Shown here one piece after another: positions 25,709 to 34,250 of a stretch of DNA of 64,000 bases. The stretch lies in contig NZ_CP050152.1 in assembly GCF_011617245.1 (NCBI RefSeq), positions 3,524,503 through 3,588,502 on the forward strand, written 5' to 3'. This stretch comes from Brevibacterium atlanticum (GTDB lineage: Bacteria; Actinomycetota; Actinomycetes; Actinomycetales; Brevibacteriaceae). The notes under the pieces were generated by a model. That model was given only the letters and a program-made list of their open reading frames with translations. It ran no database searches and was not told the origin of the DNA. Positions within the stretch are counted from its first letter, which is position 1, and each line of letters opens with the position of its first letter. Position numbers and translations under genes: made by a program.

Positions 25709-27306
25709 TTCTGTCCTTTCGGCAGGCTCTCCTTCGGCAGACCCCCGTGCAGGGGCGGCGCCGTCGGCAGGATCATACGGAACTGGGCGCCGACGGAGGC
25801 CTGGTCGAATACGACCGTGCCTCCGTGCGCCTCGGCGATGGCGGTGATGATCGACAGCCCCAGGCCGAAGCCCTTGCCCTCGGATGATCCGCGGCGGAAG
25901 CGGTCGAAGATCTCTGCGGCGATCTCCTCGGGAACCCCTGTGCCCTCGTCACGCACCCAGATGTGAACGTGGTCCTCATCGCGGCGGGCGCCGAAGACGA
26001 TCGCCTGACCCACCTCGGTGTGTTCGACGGCATTCGCCGCCAGCTGGAGCAGGGCCTGGGTCAGGCGCTGCCGGTCGGCTGCGAAGCTCAGCGTCTCCTG
26101 CACATCGAGTTGCCAGTGTCGGTCTCCGAGCCCCTTGGCCTTGGCCAGTGACTCATCGACGAGGGTCCGCAGATCGACGGTCTCGAAGCGGACGAAGTCG
26201 GGGCGCCCCGCGCGGGCGAGGATGAGCAGCTCTTCGACGAGGCGGCCCATCCTGTCCGTCTCGTCGAGCAGCATCGTGCGTGTCTCGTCGACATCGGCGG
26301 CGTCGCTGGAGTCCATGGTCTCCAGATGTCCGCCGAGGATGGTCAGCGGGGTGCGCAGCTCATGTCCGACATCATCGAGGAACTGACGCTGAGTCTCGAA
26401 TGCGGCTTCCAACCGGTCGAGCATCTCGTTGAAGGTGTGTCCGAGTTCGGCGATATCGTCATTGCCCTTCGTCGCCAGGCGACTGCTGAGGTCACCGCCG
26501 GAGATCGACTGGGCGGTCTGCCGCAGCTCGGTGACCGGGTGGAGGAGCCGGCGTGCGAGGATCGCCGAGATCCCGGAGATGAGGAGAGCGGCAGCGAGGG
26601 CGACGATGATGTAGATCTGCATGAACTGGGAGAGGTCGGCGTGACTGGCCGTGACATTGTGGACGACGACGAAAGCGCCGCCCCCGTTCGTGCTGCCCGG
26701 TTGTCCGACACCGTCGATCTCTCCCACATCGGATGGATTCTTGCTGGGGTTCGCCGAAGGTTCGGGCGACCGGCTCTCACGTGCCGTCCCCGAGGTCGCA
26801 GAAGGACCCGACCCGGTGCTCGCACCGGCGTCCGAAGTCTCCTTGGTGCCTCCGGCGATCGGGAGGACGTAGCCTTCGTACCGGTCTCCGTCGACACTCA
26901 GCTCGATCTCGCCTCCCTTCGCGGCTGCCCCGGCGACGGCCTTCTCCAACCCTCCCGAGCCGTTGATCAGCCCCTCCGGCTCACCCTGGTAGAGCACCCG
27001 CCCGTCGGGGAGGAACGCGAAGAGCGTCTCATTCTCATCGGGCTGATTCTGAGCGAGAAACTGGGAGAGGATCTGGTCGACCGAGCTGAAGGGGCGACCC
27101 GTCTGAGGGTCGACGCCGTTCTGAGCGAACGACCTCATCTCGGCGATCTCCTGCGCCATGGACGCTGAAATTCGACTGACGACGCTATTGGACTCGACGG
27201 TGTAGAGGATGAGTCCGACGACGGTCAGGGTGAGCACGGAGAGGGCGGCCACGGCGATCGTCAGACGGTTCTGGACGGTGAGCCGGATGCGAGGGTCAGT
27301 CGTCAT
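25705..27306 (-). CDS. Membrane sensor histidine kinase
   Basis: 533 residues from the ATG at 27304-27306. A first membrane helix lies at about residues 14-36, then an extracytoplasmic domain of about 150 residues with a Ser/Pro-rich insert, a second helix and a HAMP linker (LRQTAQSISGGDLSSRL). The phosphoacceptor box DDVGHELRTPLTIL and ATPase motifs NAVEHT, DEGTGVP and GFGLGLSI are complete. Start choice is uncertain: the Asp-rich tail of the upstream gene gives, in this frame, a run of Met/Thr codons with many further in-frame ATGs up to about 27390. Confidence 0.9.
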   Translation of the reverse strand: MTTDPRIRLTVQNRLTIAVAALSVLTLTVVGLILYTVESNSVVSRISASMAQEIAEMRSFAQNGVDPQTGRPFSSVDQILSQFLAQNQPDENETLFAFLPDGRVLYQGEPEGLINGSGGLEKAVAGAAAKGGEIELSVDGDRYEGYVLPIAGGTKETSDAGASTGSGPSATSGTARESRSPEPSANPSKNPSDVGEIDGVGQPGSTNGGGAFVVVHNVTASHADLSQFMQIYIIVALAAALLISGISAILARRLLHPVTELRQTAQSISGGDLSSRLATKGNDDIAELGHTFNEMLDRLEAAFETQRQFLDDVGHELRTPLTILGGHLETMDSSDAADVDETRTMLLDETDRMGRLVEELLILARAGRPDFVRFETVDLRTLVDESLAKAKGLGDRHWQLDVQETLSFAADRQRLTQALLQLAANAVEHTEVGQAIVFGARRDEDHVHIWVRDEGTGVPEEIAAEIFDRFRRGSSEGKGFGLGLSIITAIAEAHGGTVVFDQASVGAQFRMILPTAPPLHGGLPKESLPKGQK

Positions 27307-27745
27307 CGTCGTCGCCGTCGTCATGGTCGTCCGCGTCGTCATCATCGTCGCCGTCGTCGTCATCATCCGCGTCGTCATCATCGTCATCCCCGTCGTCGGG
27401 GACTTCGCTCGGAGGGTTCGGCACCGGTTCGTAGGAATGCTCGATCTCGTCGGGGGCCTCGGAGCCACTCGATCCCGCGGATCCGTCGGATCCCGAGGAC
27501 CTCGAGTCCGAGTCGGATCCGGAGCCTGAGCTGTCGGGGTTCGAGCGGTCGTTGCTCTGCTGACCGGAACCATCGGGGTCGCCGCCGGACTCTGTCGGCT
27601 CGGGTGTCACCTCGACGGGGGTGAGATCCGGGGGTTCGGGCTGTGCGGTGCTGCGGACGATGATGAGCGTCAGGGCAGCGAGCACGACGACGAGACCGGC
27701 GATCACCCAGCCGAGGATCTTCGATTGTCCACCCACGTCCTCCAC
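27296..27745 (-). CDS. Single-pass membrane protein with poly-aspartate tail
   Basis: About 149 residues if started at GTG 27743-27745; TTG at 27754 or GTG at 27736 are alternatives and the true start is not fixed. A hydrophobic helix (KILGWVIAGLVVVLAALTLI) is followed by a Pro/Ser/Gly/Asp-rich stretch. The protein ends in a tail of about 33 residues that is nearly all Asp with a few Gly, Ala and His. It looks like a membrane-anchored extracytoplasmic acidic tail able to bind divalent metal. The 3' end overlaps the histidine kinase start by 11 bases, which suggests it works with the sensor. I do not recognise a family. Confidence 0.65.
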   Translation of the reverse strand: MEDVGGQSKILGWVIAGLVVVLAALTLIIVRSTAQPEPPDLTPVEVTPEPTESGGDPDGSGQQSNDRSNPDSSGSGSDSDSRSSGSDGSAGSSGSEAPDEIEHSYEPVPNPPSEVPDDGDDDDDDADDDDDGDDDDDADDHDDGDDDDD

Positions 27746-27862
27746 ATTGCCCAAGCCCGCAGTCTTTGTCGAGCCGCAGCCGATGAGAGTCTTCTTAGAT
27801 GGTCCGTTCGGCCGCCTGTGATAGCGTGAGCGCCGACCTCCCAGACGACCGGCAGGAGCCCG

Positions 27863-28606
27863 ATGAGCGACGACCGCGTGGACCGCGACGAGGCCGAGGA
27901 CCAGCCGAAGGAGAGTCCTTGGGCGGCGATCAAACCGTGGCAGGGCAAGGCCGCCGGCCTCGATAAGCTGCTGCTGTTCATCATCATCGGAGTCCCGCTC
28001 ATCTACCTCGGACTCATGCCGCTGCGACCATGGATGCTCGTCCACGCCCCGGTCGTCCAGGAGTTCATCAACGGGGCGAAGACCTCGATCGTCGCGGCTG
28101 CCGCCTATGCCCGCATCGGTGAGATCCCGCTGTGGCTGGTCATCATCGCCGGCTTCATCGGCATGGCCAAGCTCGACTGGGCGTTCTGGCTCGCCGGGCG
28201 ACGGTGGGGCGACGGGGTGCTGCGGCTCTTCGCGCAGAACGAGCGCCAGCTCAAACGCATCAACCAGCTGAAGAAGATCCCGAACTGGGCGCTGTTCCTC
28301 ATGACAGTGATCTCGCGCTGCCCGGGCATTCCCGGCACTCTCGTCTACATCGTCGCCGGCTGGACCCGGATGCGCCTGTCACTGTTCCTCATCGCCGACC
28401 TCATCGGCTGTCTCATCTTCACCCTCATCTGGACCGTGCTGGGCTATCAGCTCGGCGAGGCCGCCGTCGATATCCTCAAGATCATCGACAAGTACGCCCT
28501 GTGGCTGACGCTCGCCCTCATCGTCGGCATCTTCGTCGTCAGCTTCTACCGGGAATACCGGAAGCAGAAGAAGGCGGAAGCTGCCGGGGAGCACGCAGAG
28601 GACTGA
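27863..28606 (+). CDS. DedA/SNARE-associated (VTT domain) membrane protein
   Basis: 247 residues. The central segment with WLAGRRWGDG and then VISRCPGIPGTLVYIVAGW is the DedA signature, with four to five membrane helices. The N-terminal 40 residues are charged and soluble, and the C-terminus is Lys/Glu-rich. Some DedA proteins recycle undecaprenyl phosphate across the membrane. That would suit a neighbouring glycan assembly operon, but this link is inference. CAGGAG precedes the ATG by 5 bases. It is divergent from the acidic-tail protein. Confidence 0.85.
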   Translation: MSDDRVDRDEAEDQPKESPWAAIKPWQGKAAGLDKLLLFIIIGVPLIYLGLMPLRPWMLVHAPVVQEFINGAKTSIVAAAAYARIGEIPLWLVIIAGFIGMAKLDWAFWLAGRRWGDGVLRLFAQNERQLKRINQLKKIPNWALFLMTVISRCPGIPGTLVYIVAGWTRMRLSLFLIADLIGCLIFTLIWTVLGYQLGEAAVDILKIIDKYALWLTLALIVGIFVVSFYREYRKQKKAEAAGEHAED

Positions 28607-28610
28607 GTCA

Positions 28611-28640
28611 GGCCGGCGACGACTGACCGTCGGACCGGCC
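28611..28640. terminator. Bidirectional hairpin between convergent DedA and qsuD
   Basis: GGCCGG and CCGGCC form the outer stem, with an inner GACG/CGTC pair and a small loop. It lies 4 bases after the DedA stop and 16 bases before the 3' end of the dehydrogenase gene. Confidence 0.55.
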
Positions 28641-28656
28641 AGTCTCCCCGGCCGCT

Positions 28657-29517
28657 TCAGGCCCCGAAGGACAGGAACGTCTCGCGCATCCGCTCCGGGT
28701 CGGCCCTCTGCCCGCTGAAGAGTTCGAAGGCGTCGATGGCCTGATTGACAGCCATCCCCGATCCGTCGAGGGTCCGGCACCCCTTGGCCCGGGCCTCGGC
28801 GAGGAACTGCGTTTCGAGCGGGAAGTACACGACGTCGGCGACCCAGGTGTCGGCACCGAAGACCGTCGTATCGACGGGGGTTCCCGGATAGGCCTTCATC
28901 CCCACCGGGGTGGCGTTGACGATCCCATTCGCCGAGGCGGCCGCCGCCTCCAGCTCATCGAGTCCGATCGCTCGTGCCCGGGTGCGAACCGCGTCCACCC
29001 GGCCGATGTCCGCGGCCAGGCCCGCGGCACGTTCGACGTCGGTGTCGGCGATGATGAGTTCACCCACACCGAGTTCGGCCAGGGCGAACCCGACCGCACG
29101 GCCGGCTCCGCCCGCACCGATCTGCACGACCGCCTCGGTGGCGGCACCGTCCAATCCGGCGCGGAACCCGGCTGCGAACCCGGTGACGTCGGTGTTGAAG
29201 CCCTTGGTCGAGCCGGTCTCGTCGATGACGACGGTGTTGACCGAGTCGATGCGCGCGGCCACCGGATCCACCTCGTCGAGAAGGTCGATGACCTGCTGTT
29301 TGAACGGGTGGGTGATGTTGAGCCCATCGAAGCCGAGTCGGACGGCTGCGGTGAGAAGCTCCTCGAGGGTCGCCTCGGCGCGCTTCGGTTCGGTGACGTC
29401 GATCGTGCGGTAGATCGTGGGGATGGAGTGCGCGGCGCCTTCGTTCTCGTGCATGCGCGGGGTCCGGGAGGCGGAGATGCCGTCGCCGATGAGGCCGAGG
29501 AGGAGGGAACGAGTCAT
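28657..29517 (-). CDS. qsuD: Quinate/shikimate dehydrogenase (QsuD/AroE family)
   Basis: 286 residues. GDGISASRTPRMHENEG is the substrate loop of the quinate/shikimate dehydrogenase branch, which differs from biosynthetic AroE in the HENEG part. The catalytic Lys is in NITHPFKQQV, the Asp in NTDVTGF, and the dinucleotide loop is GAGGAGRAVGFAL. It would oxidise quinate and shikimate to 3-dehydroquinate and 3-dehydroshikimate. The next genes encode catabolic dehydroquinate dehydratase and an IclR regulator, so a catabolic role is better supported than aromatic amino-acid synthesis. Confidence 0.85.
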   Translation of the reverse strand: MTRSLLLGLIGDGISASRTPRMHENEGAAHSIPTIYRTIDVTEPKRAEATLEELLTAAVRLGFDGLNITHPFKQQVIDLLDEVDPVAARIDSVNTVVIDETGSTKGFNTDVTGFAAGFRAGLDGAATEAVVQIGAGGAGRAVGFALAELGVGELIIADTDVERAAGLAADIGRVDAVRTRARAIGLDELEAAAASANGIVNATPVGMKAYPGTPVDTTVFGADTWVADVVYFPLETQFLAEARAKGCRTLDGSGMAVNQAIDAFELFSGQRADPERMRETFLSFGA

Positions 29518-29609
29518 AATCTCACTTTCAGGAGCGTCTCTGTCGTGGTCAGGGGGTCGGGATGAGCGGTCAGGAAGCTGTGCTTCCGGTCAGGAATCGG
29601 CGCTTCCGG

Positions 29610-30053
29610 TCAGGTATCCGCGCCGAGGAGGTCGGCGAGGATCTCCACCGCGTGAACGTAGCCTTTCGCACCGGCACCAGCGATGACGGCCGCGGCCACG
29701 GGCGAGAGGTAAGAGTGGTGGCGCACGGCCTCCCGGGCGTGCGGGTTGCTCAGATGCACTTCGATGATCGGGTGGTCATAGGACTTCAGCGCATCGTGCA
29801 GGGCCAGGGACGTGTGCGTGTACGCGCCCGCGTTGATGATCGCTCCGACGGTGGAGTGGCGGGCGTCGTGGACGGCGTCGATGAGCCCGCCCTCATAGTT
29901 GGACTGGATGCAGCGGACGGACAGCCCCGCCTCGGCGGCGGCATCCGCGCACATCTGCTCGATGTCGGCCAGGGTGGTGCGGCCGTAGATCTCGGGCTCG
30001 CGCTCACCGAGGAGGTTGAGGTTGGGCCCGTTGAGGACGAGGACTTCTTCCAT
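29610..30053 (-). CDS. qsuC: Type II 3-dehydroquinate dehydratase
   Basis: 147 residues, the normal length for type II enzymes (AroQ/QutE). VLNGPNLNLLGEREPEIYG carries the catalytic Tyr and flexible loop. SNYEGGLIDAVHDA, NAGAYTHTSLAL and EVHLSNPHAREAVRHHS are the other conserved blocks with the catalytic His. It dehydrates 3-dehydroquinate to 3-dehydroshikimate. The ATG at 30051-30053 follows the IclR stop by 2 bases, so it is co-transcribed with the regulator. Confidence 0.9.
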   Translation of the reverse strand: MEEVLVLNGPNLNLLGEREPEIYGRTTLADIEQMCADAAAEAGLSVRCIQSNYEGGLIDAVHDARHSTVGAIINAGAYTHTSLALHDALKSYDHPIIEVHLSNPHAREAVRHHSYLSPVAAAVIAGAGAKGYVHAVEILADLLGADT

Positions 30054-30055
30054 GG

Positions 30056-30805
30056 TCACCTCGGGAATCGGGCGGCGACGGCCGCGGCGGTCTGGGTCAG
30101 TTGGGGCACGAGCGCGACGAGTTCGTCGAGGCTGCGGCGGAAGACGGGGGCGGCGAGTGCGAGTGCGGCCAGCAGCCGACCGTCGAGGTCGAAGACGGGT
30201 ACGGCGAGCGCATTCATGCCGATGTCGTTCTCCTCGGACTGGCCGGCCCATCCGGTGTCGCGGATCTGTTCGAGTTTTCTGCGCATCTGCTCGGGATCGA
30301 TGATCGAATACGGGGTCCGCGCTTCGAGGTCGAGGGCGGCGATCGTGGCATCGGCGTTCTCGTCGTGGGCGAGCAGGGCCTGCCCGATCGCCGAGGTGTG
30401 CAGCGGGGATTCGTCGCCCGGGTCGGTCGTCGTCCGGAATTGCGGGCCGTCGACCGTGAGCACGGTCAGTGCGGCGTTTCCGCGGCGGATGGCGAGGATG
30501 CTCGACTCCCCCGTCGTCGCCGTGAGGTCTTCGAGCAGGTCCTTCGTCGCGCCTGAAAGGCCGCGCCGGTGGGCGACCTTCTGCGCGAGGCGGAAGACCT
30601 CCATGCCGAGGGTGTAGACCTTCGTGCGCGCATCGAAGCTGGCATAGCCGGACTCGACGAGACCGCCGAGGAGTCGGTAGGCCGTCGAGAACGGGTGGCC
30701 GGTGATCTCCGCGGCCTGCGCGGCACTGATGCCGTCGGGGTGTTCGCCGAGGAGATCGAGCATCTCGAAGGTCTTCGTCACCGAGTTCGAGCCCTTGGGC
30801 GGCAT
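30056..30805 (-). CDS. IclR-family transcriptional regulator of quinate/shikimate catabolism
   Basis: 249 residues. The N-terminal winged helix (SAAQAAEITGHPFSTAYRLLGGL) is followed by the IclR effector domain (about residues 80-245, with PLHTSAIGQALLA and NDIGMNALAVPVFD). It is divergent from the transporter/dehydratase pair and first in a run with qsuC and qsuD. A perfect palindrome lies in the divergent region. In Corynebacterium glutamicum the comparable genes are controlled by a LysR protein (QsuR), so the regulator type differs here. The effector is probably a pathway intermediate such as 3-dehydroshikimate. Confidence 0.88.
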   Translation of the reverse strand: MPPKGSNSVTKTFEMLDLLGEHPDGISAAQAAEITGHPFSTAYRLLGGLVESGYASFDARTKVYTLGMEVFRLAQKVAHRRGLSGATKDLLEDLTATTGESSILAIRRGNAALTVLTVDGPQFRTTTDPGDESPLHTSAIGQALLAHDENADATIAALDLEARTPYSIIDPEQMRRKLEQIRDTGWAGQSEENDIGMNALAVPVFDLDGRLLAALALAAPVFRRSLDELVALVPQLTQTAAAVAARFPR

Positions 30806-30931
30806 ATCTCGCCTCCTTGCGTTGCTGCGACTGATGAGTGATCGACTGCGGTCGACGAGGCTGTTCCTCACTGACTCACGTTGACAGGCTATGTCATGTC
30901 GATCACACTGTAAACCACAATGTAACAATGA

Positions 30932-30948
30932 TTGCCATACTATGGCAA
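30932..30948. promoter_or_regulatory. Perfect palindrome in the divergent qsu control region
   Basis: TTGCCATA-C-TATGGCAA is an exact 17-base palindrome, 127 bases before the regulator start and 60 bases before the transporter start. It is the best candidate for the IclR operator controlling both directions. An AT-rich stretch with CAATGTAACAATG lies just to its left. Confidence 0.7.
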
Positions 30949-31007
30949 CACAAGATCTGTATCGATGGCCCACCGACGGTCCACGAGAATGAGAGATGCG
31001 AGGAAGC

Positions 31008-32330
31008 ATGAGCGAAGCGATCGAAGAAGCCCGCCCGACGAAGACACCGCTGCGCGCGGCATTGTCGAGTTGGACCGGCTCAGCCCTCGAGTACTACGAC
31101 TTCGCGGTCTACGGGACTGCGGCGGCACTGGTGCTCAACACCCTGTTCTTCCCCGAGACGACTGCTCCGGGAATCTCCATCCTCCTGGCCATGGGCACCG
31201 TCGGAGTCGCCTATGTCGTGCGCCCGCTGGGCGCGCTCATCATGGGTCCGCTCGGCGACCGCTTCGGCCGGAAGTTCGTACTCATGCTCACCCTGTTCAT
31301 GATGGGCATCTCGACCTTCCTCGTCGGCTGCCTGCCGACCTATGAGCAGATCGGGATGCTGGCTCCGATTCTGCTCGTGCTCTGCCGCGTCATCCAGGGG
31401 CTGTCGGCCTCCGGCGAGCAGGCCAGCGCGATCTCCGTCTCGCTCGAGCACTCGGAGGAGAAGAAGCGGTCGTGGACGACGAGCTGGACCCTGCACGGGA
31501 CTCAGGCCGGAACCCTGCTGGCCACCGCGGTCTTCATTCCCTTCACCGCCTTTCTGCCCGATGAAGCCCTGTTCAGCTGGGGCTGGCGAGTGCCGTTCTG
31601 GCTCTCCGCAGTCGTCGTGCTCACCGCCTGGGTGATCCGCCGCGGCCTCGAGGAGCCCCCGGCCTTCAAGGAATCCCGCGTCGACAACCCGCCGCTCATG
31701 CAGGTCTTCCGCTGGCACAAGGCCGCGGTCCTCCGCGTGGCCACCTGTGCGATGGTCAACACCGTGAACATGGTCTTCACCGTCTGGTCGCTGTCCTTCG
31801 CCACCTCGATCGTCGGACTCGACCGTCCGACCATGCTGCTCGTCTCGGTCATCGCCAATGGTGTCGCGCTGCTGGCGATCCCGGCCGCCGCTCTGCTCTC
31901 TGACAGGTTCGGACGCAAACCGGTCTTCATCACCGGCGCCGTCGGGTCGGGACTGATGATGTTCCCGTACTTGGCCGCGGTCTCTGCCGGGAACTGGACA
32001 CTGATCTTCGTCTTCGGCGCCATCATGTCCGGCTGTGCGTACTCGCTGGCGAACTCGATCTGGCCGTCGTTCTACGCCGAGATGTTCCCCACGACGGCGC
32101 GAGTGACGGGATTGGCTCTGGGAACCCAGGTCGGATTCGCCGTCTCCGGCGGTCTGGCTCCTGTCCTCGCCTCTGCCGTTGCCGGCGCAGGCGGAGAGAA
32201 TTGGGTATCGGTCGCCGCCTTCACCGCGGGCGTCTGCATCATCGTCGGACTGGTTGCGATGACGGCGAAGGAGACGAAGGGGCTGAGCCTGGAAGAGATC
32301 GACACCCTCCACGAGGAAAGGTCACGATGA
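31008..32330 (+). CDS. qsuA: MFS quinate/shikimate:H+ symporter (metabolite:H+ symporter family)
   Basis: 440 residues, 12 membrane helices. LEYYDFAVYGTAAALVLN near residue 25, GPLGDRFGRKFVL and VIQGLSASGEQASA match the ShiA/KgtP metabolite:H+ symporter family. It would import quinate or shikimate for the downstream dehydratase, whose start overlaps its stop. I prefer the ATG at 31008, with GAGGA upstream, to the ATG at 30996, where the purine run abuts the start codon. Confidence 0.82.
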   Translation: MSEAIEEARPTKTPLRAALSSWTGSALEYYDFAVYGTAAALVLNTLFFPETTAPGISILLAMGTVGVAYVVRPLGALIMGPLGDRFGRKFVLMLTLFMMGISTFLVGCLPTYEQIGMLAPILLVLCRVIQGLSASGEQASAISVSLEHSEEKKRSWTTSWTLHGTQAGTLLATAVFIPFTAFLPDEALFSWGWRVPFWLSAVVVLTAWVIRRGLEEPPAFKESRVDNPPLMQVFRWHKAAVLRVATCAMVNTVNMVFTVWSLSFATSIVGLDRPTMLLVSVIANGVALLAIPAAALLSDRFGRKPVFITGAVGSGLMMFPYLAAVSAGNWTLIFVFGAIMSGCAYSLANSIWPSFYAEMFPTTARVTGLALGTQVGFAVSGGLAPVLASAVAGAGGENWVSVAAFTAGVCIIVGLVAMTAKETKGLSLEEIDTLHEERSR

Positions 32331-34231
32331 GAACATCGATTGCCACGGTGTGCCTGTCCGGCACGCTCGACGAGAAGCTGCGCGCCGCTGCTCGGGCGGG
32401 GTTCGACGGGGTGGAGATCTTCGAACAGGATCTCATCGTCTCGCCCGACTCCCCCGAGGCGATCGCCGCGCAGGCCGCCGAACTCGGACTCACGCTCGAT
32501 CTGTTCCAACCCTTCCGTGACTTCGAAGGTGTTGACGAGGAGCAGTTCGTCGCCAACCTCGCCCGCGCCGAGGCGAAGTTCCGACTGATGAAGCGCCTGG
32601 GCATGGACACGATGCTGCTGTGCTCGAACGTCGGCACCGCCACCATCGGCGACGACGGCATCGTCGTCGAACAGTTGCGCCGCCTCGGCGACCTGGCCGA
32701 ACGCTACGGCGTCGACGTCGCCTATGAGGCGCTCGCCTGGGGACGATTCGTCTCCGAGTACGACCGCGCCTGGGACCTGGTCAAGGCAGCCGATCATCCG
32801 CGCATCGGCACCTGTCTCGACAGCTTTCACATCCTCTCTCGCGGCACGGACCTGTCCCGCATCTCCGAGATTCCCGGCGAGAAGATCTTCTTCCTTCAGC
32901 TCGCCGACGCCCCGGCCCTGTCGATGGACGTGCTCAGTTGGTCCCGCCACCACCGGGTCTTCCCCGGCGAAGGCGCTTGGGACCTCACCGATTTCCTCAC
33001 CCGAGTGGCGCTGACCGGGTATGCCGGGCCGGTCTCGCTCGAGGTGTTCAACGACTCCTTCAGACAGGCCGATACTCAGCGCACCGCTGTCGACGGCCTG
33101 CGGTCCCTGCGTTGGCTCGAAGCGGCGACCGCGGAGCAGGTGGCGGCCCCCGATGCAGGGTCGACCGGCACCGCCGCGGCCACGGACGGCATGCCCGCCA
33201 AGGCTGATGCGAGCCAGGTGCGTCTCGATCTGCAGCGGCTGCCCGAGGTCGCCGAACCACGCGGGGTCGACTATGTCGAACTCGACACCGACGACCTCGG
33301 GGCGCTGACCAGGCAGATCCATCAGCTCGGCTTCCGCTTCGTCGGATTCCACCGCACGAAGCCGCACGTGCAGCTGTGGCGTCGCGGACAGGCGCGCATC
33401 GTCGTCACCGAGTCGACCGATATCGATCTGGTGAGTGTCGATTCGGCAGTTTCGGGCACCCACCTGCGCGGAATCGGCTTTGCTGTGGCCGATGCCGATG
33501 CCGCAATGGATCGGGCGATCCTGCTCCAAGCGACCGAGGTGCCCCGCGATCAGGCCCACGACGAGGAGGTTCTGCGCGGCGTCTTCGCTCCTGACGGTTC
33601 CGAAGTCTTCTTCGGCGACGGGACGGGCATCGATCCGACGTGGACCGAGGAGTTCGGCAACGTCCCCGACGACCGCCGTTCGGCCATCGACCATGTCAAC
33701 CTCGCCCAGCCGGCCCACCACTACGACGAGGCGGTGCTCTTCTACACCTCCCTGCTTGCCCTCCACGCTCAGGCATCGAACGATGTGCCCAGCCCGTCGG
33801 GTCTTGTCCGCTCGCAGGTGATGGCAAGCTCGGACGGAGCAATTCGGATGCCGCTCAACCTCGCACCGCGGTCAGCCGAGACCTCGGTGACTGGCGACTA
33901 CCCCGAGCACGTCGCGCTGGCCTGCGATGACATCTTCACGGCGGCCGCCACCGCCGTCTCACGAGGACTGGATTTCCTGCCCGTTCCCGAGAACTACTAC
34001 GAAGACCTCGAGGCGCGTTTCGATCTCGCCCCCGAGCTTCTGCAGCGGCTGAGGGAGAACAACATCCTCTACGACCGGGACGACCGAGGTGAGTTCCTCC
34101 ACTTCTACACCTCGACGATCGGGTCGGTGTTCTTCGAGATGGTCGAACGTCGCAATGACTACCAGGGATACGGCGCCCCGAACGCGCCGGTGCGGTTGGC
34201 CGCACAGCACCGGCGCAACTCGGGCCGCTGA
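32327..34231 (+). CDS. qsuB: 3-Dehydroshikimate dehydratase with C-terminal HPPD-like domain (QsuB type)
   Basis: 634 residues. Residues about 1-270 form a xylose-isomerase-like TIM barrel (RAGFDGVEIFEQDL, CLDSFHILSRG and SLEVFNDSF supply metal-binding acids and His). A linker of about 35 Ala/Asp-rich residues follows. Residues about 305-634 resemble 4-hydroxyphenylpyruvate dioxygenase (DYVELDTDDL, FAPDGSEVFF, DHVNLAQP, FFEMVERR). The barrel converts 3-dehydroshikimate to protocatechuate. The second half is needed structurally in known QsuB/QuiC1 enzymes and is not thought to act as a true dioxygenase. Coupled to the transporter by an ATGA overlap. Confidence 0.9.
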   Translation: MRTSIATVCLSGTLDEKLRAAARAGFDGVEIFEQDLIVSPDSPEAIAAQAAELGLTLDLFQPFRDFEGVDEEQFVANLARAEAKFRLMKRLGMDTMLLCSNVGTATIGDDGIVVEQLRRLGDLAERYGVDVAYEALAWGRFVSEYDRAWDLVKAADHPRIGTCLDSFHILSRGTDLSRISEIPGEKIFFLQLADAPALSMDVLSWSRHHRVFPGEGAWDLTDFLTRVALTGYAGPVSLEVFNDSFRQADTQRTAVDGLRSLRWLEAATAEQVAAPDAGSTGTAAATDGMPAKADASQVRLDLQRLPEVAEPRGVDYVELDTDDLGALTRQIHQLGFRFVGFHRTKPHVQLWRRGQARIVVTESTDIDLVSVDSAVSGTHLRGIGFAVADADAAMDRAILLQATEVPRDQAHDEEVLRGVFAPDGSEVFFGDGTGIDPTWTEEFGNVPDDRRSAIDHVNLAQPAHHYDEAVLFYTSLLALHAQASNDVPSPSGLVRSQVMASSDGAIRMPLNLAPRSAETSVTGDYPEHVALACDDIFTAAATAVSRGLDFLPVPENYYEDLEARFDLAPELLQRLRENNILYDRDDRGEFLHFYTSTIGSVFFEMVERRNDYQGYGAPNAPVRLAAQHRRNSGR

Positions 34232-34250
34232 CCCGACCGGGTCAGCGTCT

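Noticed and set aside
27307..27573. N-terminal extension of the histidine kinase through the Met/Thr run
   Set aside because: The run is explained by the Asp-rich tail of the upstream gene in the other frame; the kinase needs only the start near 27306.
31080..32312. Minus-strand open frame over the qsu transporter
   Set aside because: Composition is Gln/Arg/Asp-rich without any domain; the transporter on the plus strand is clear.
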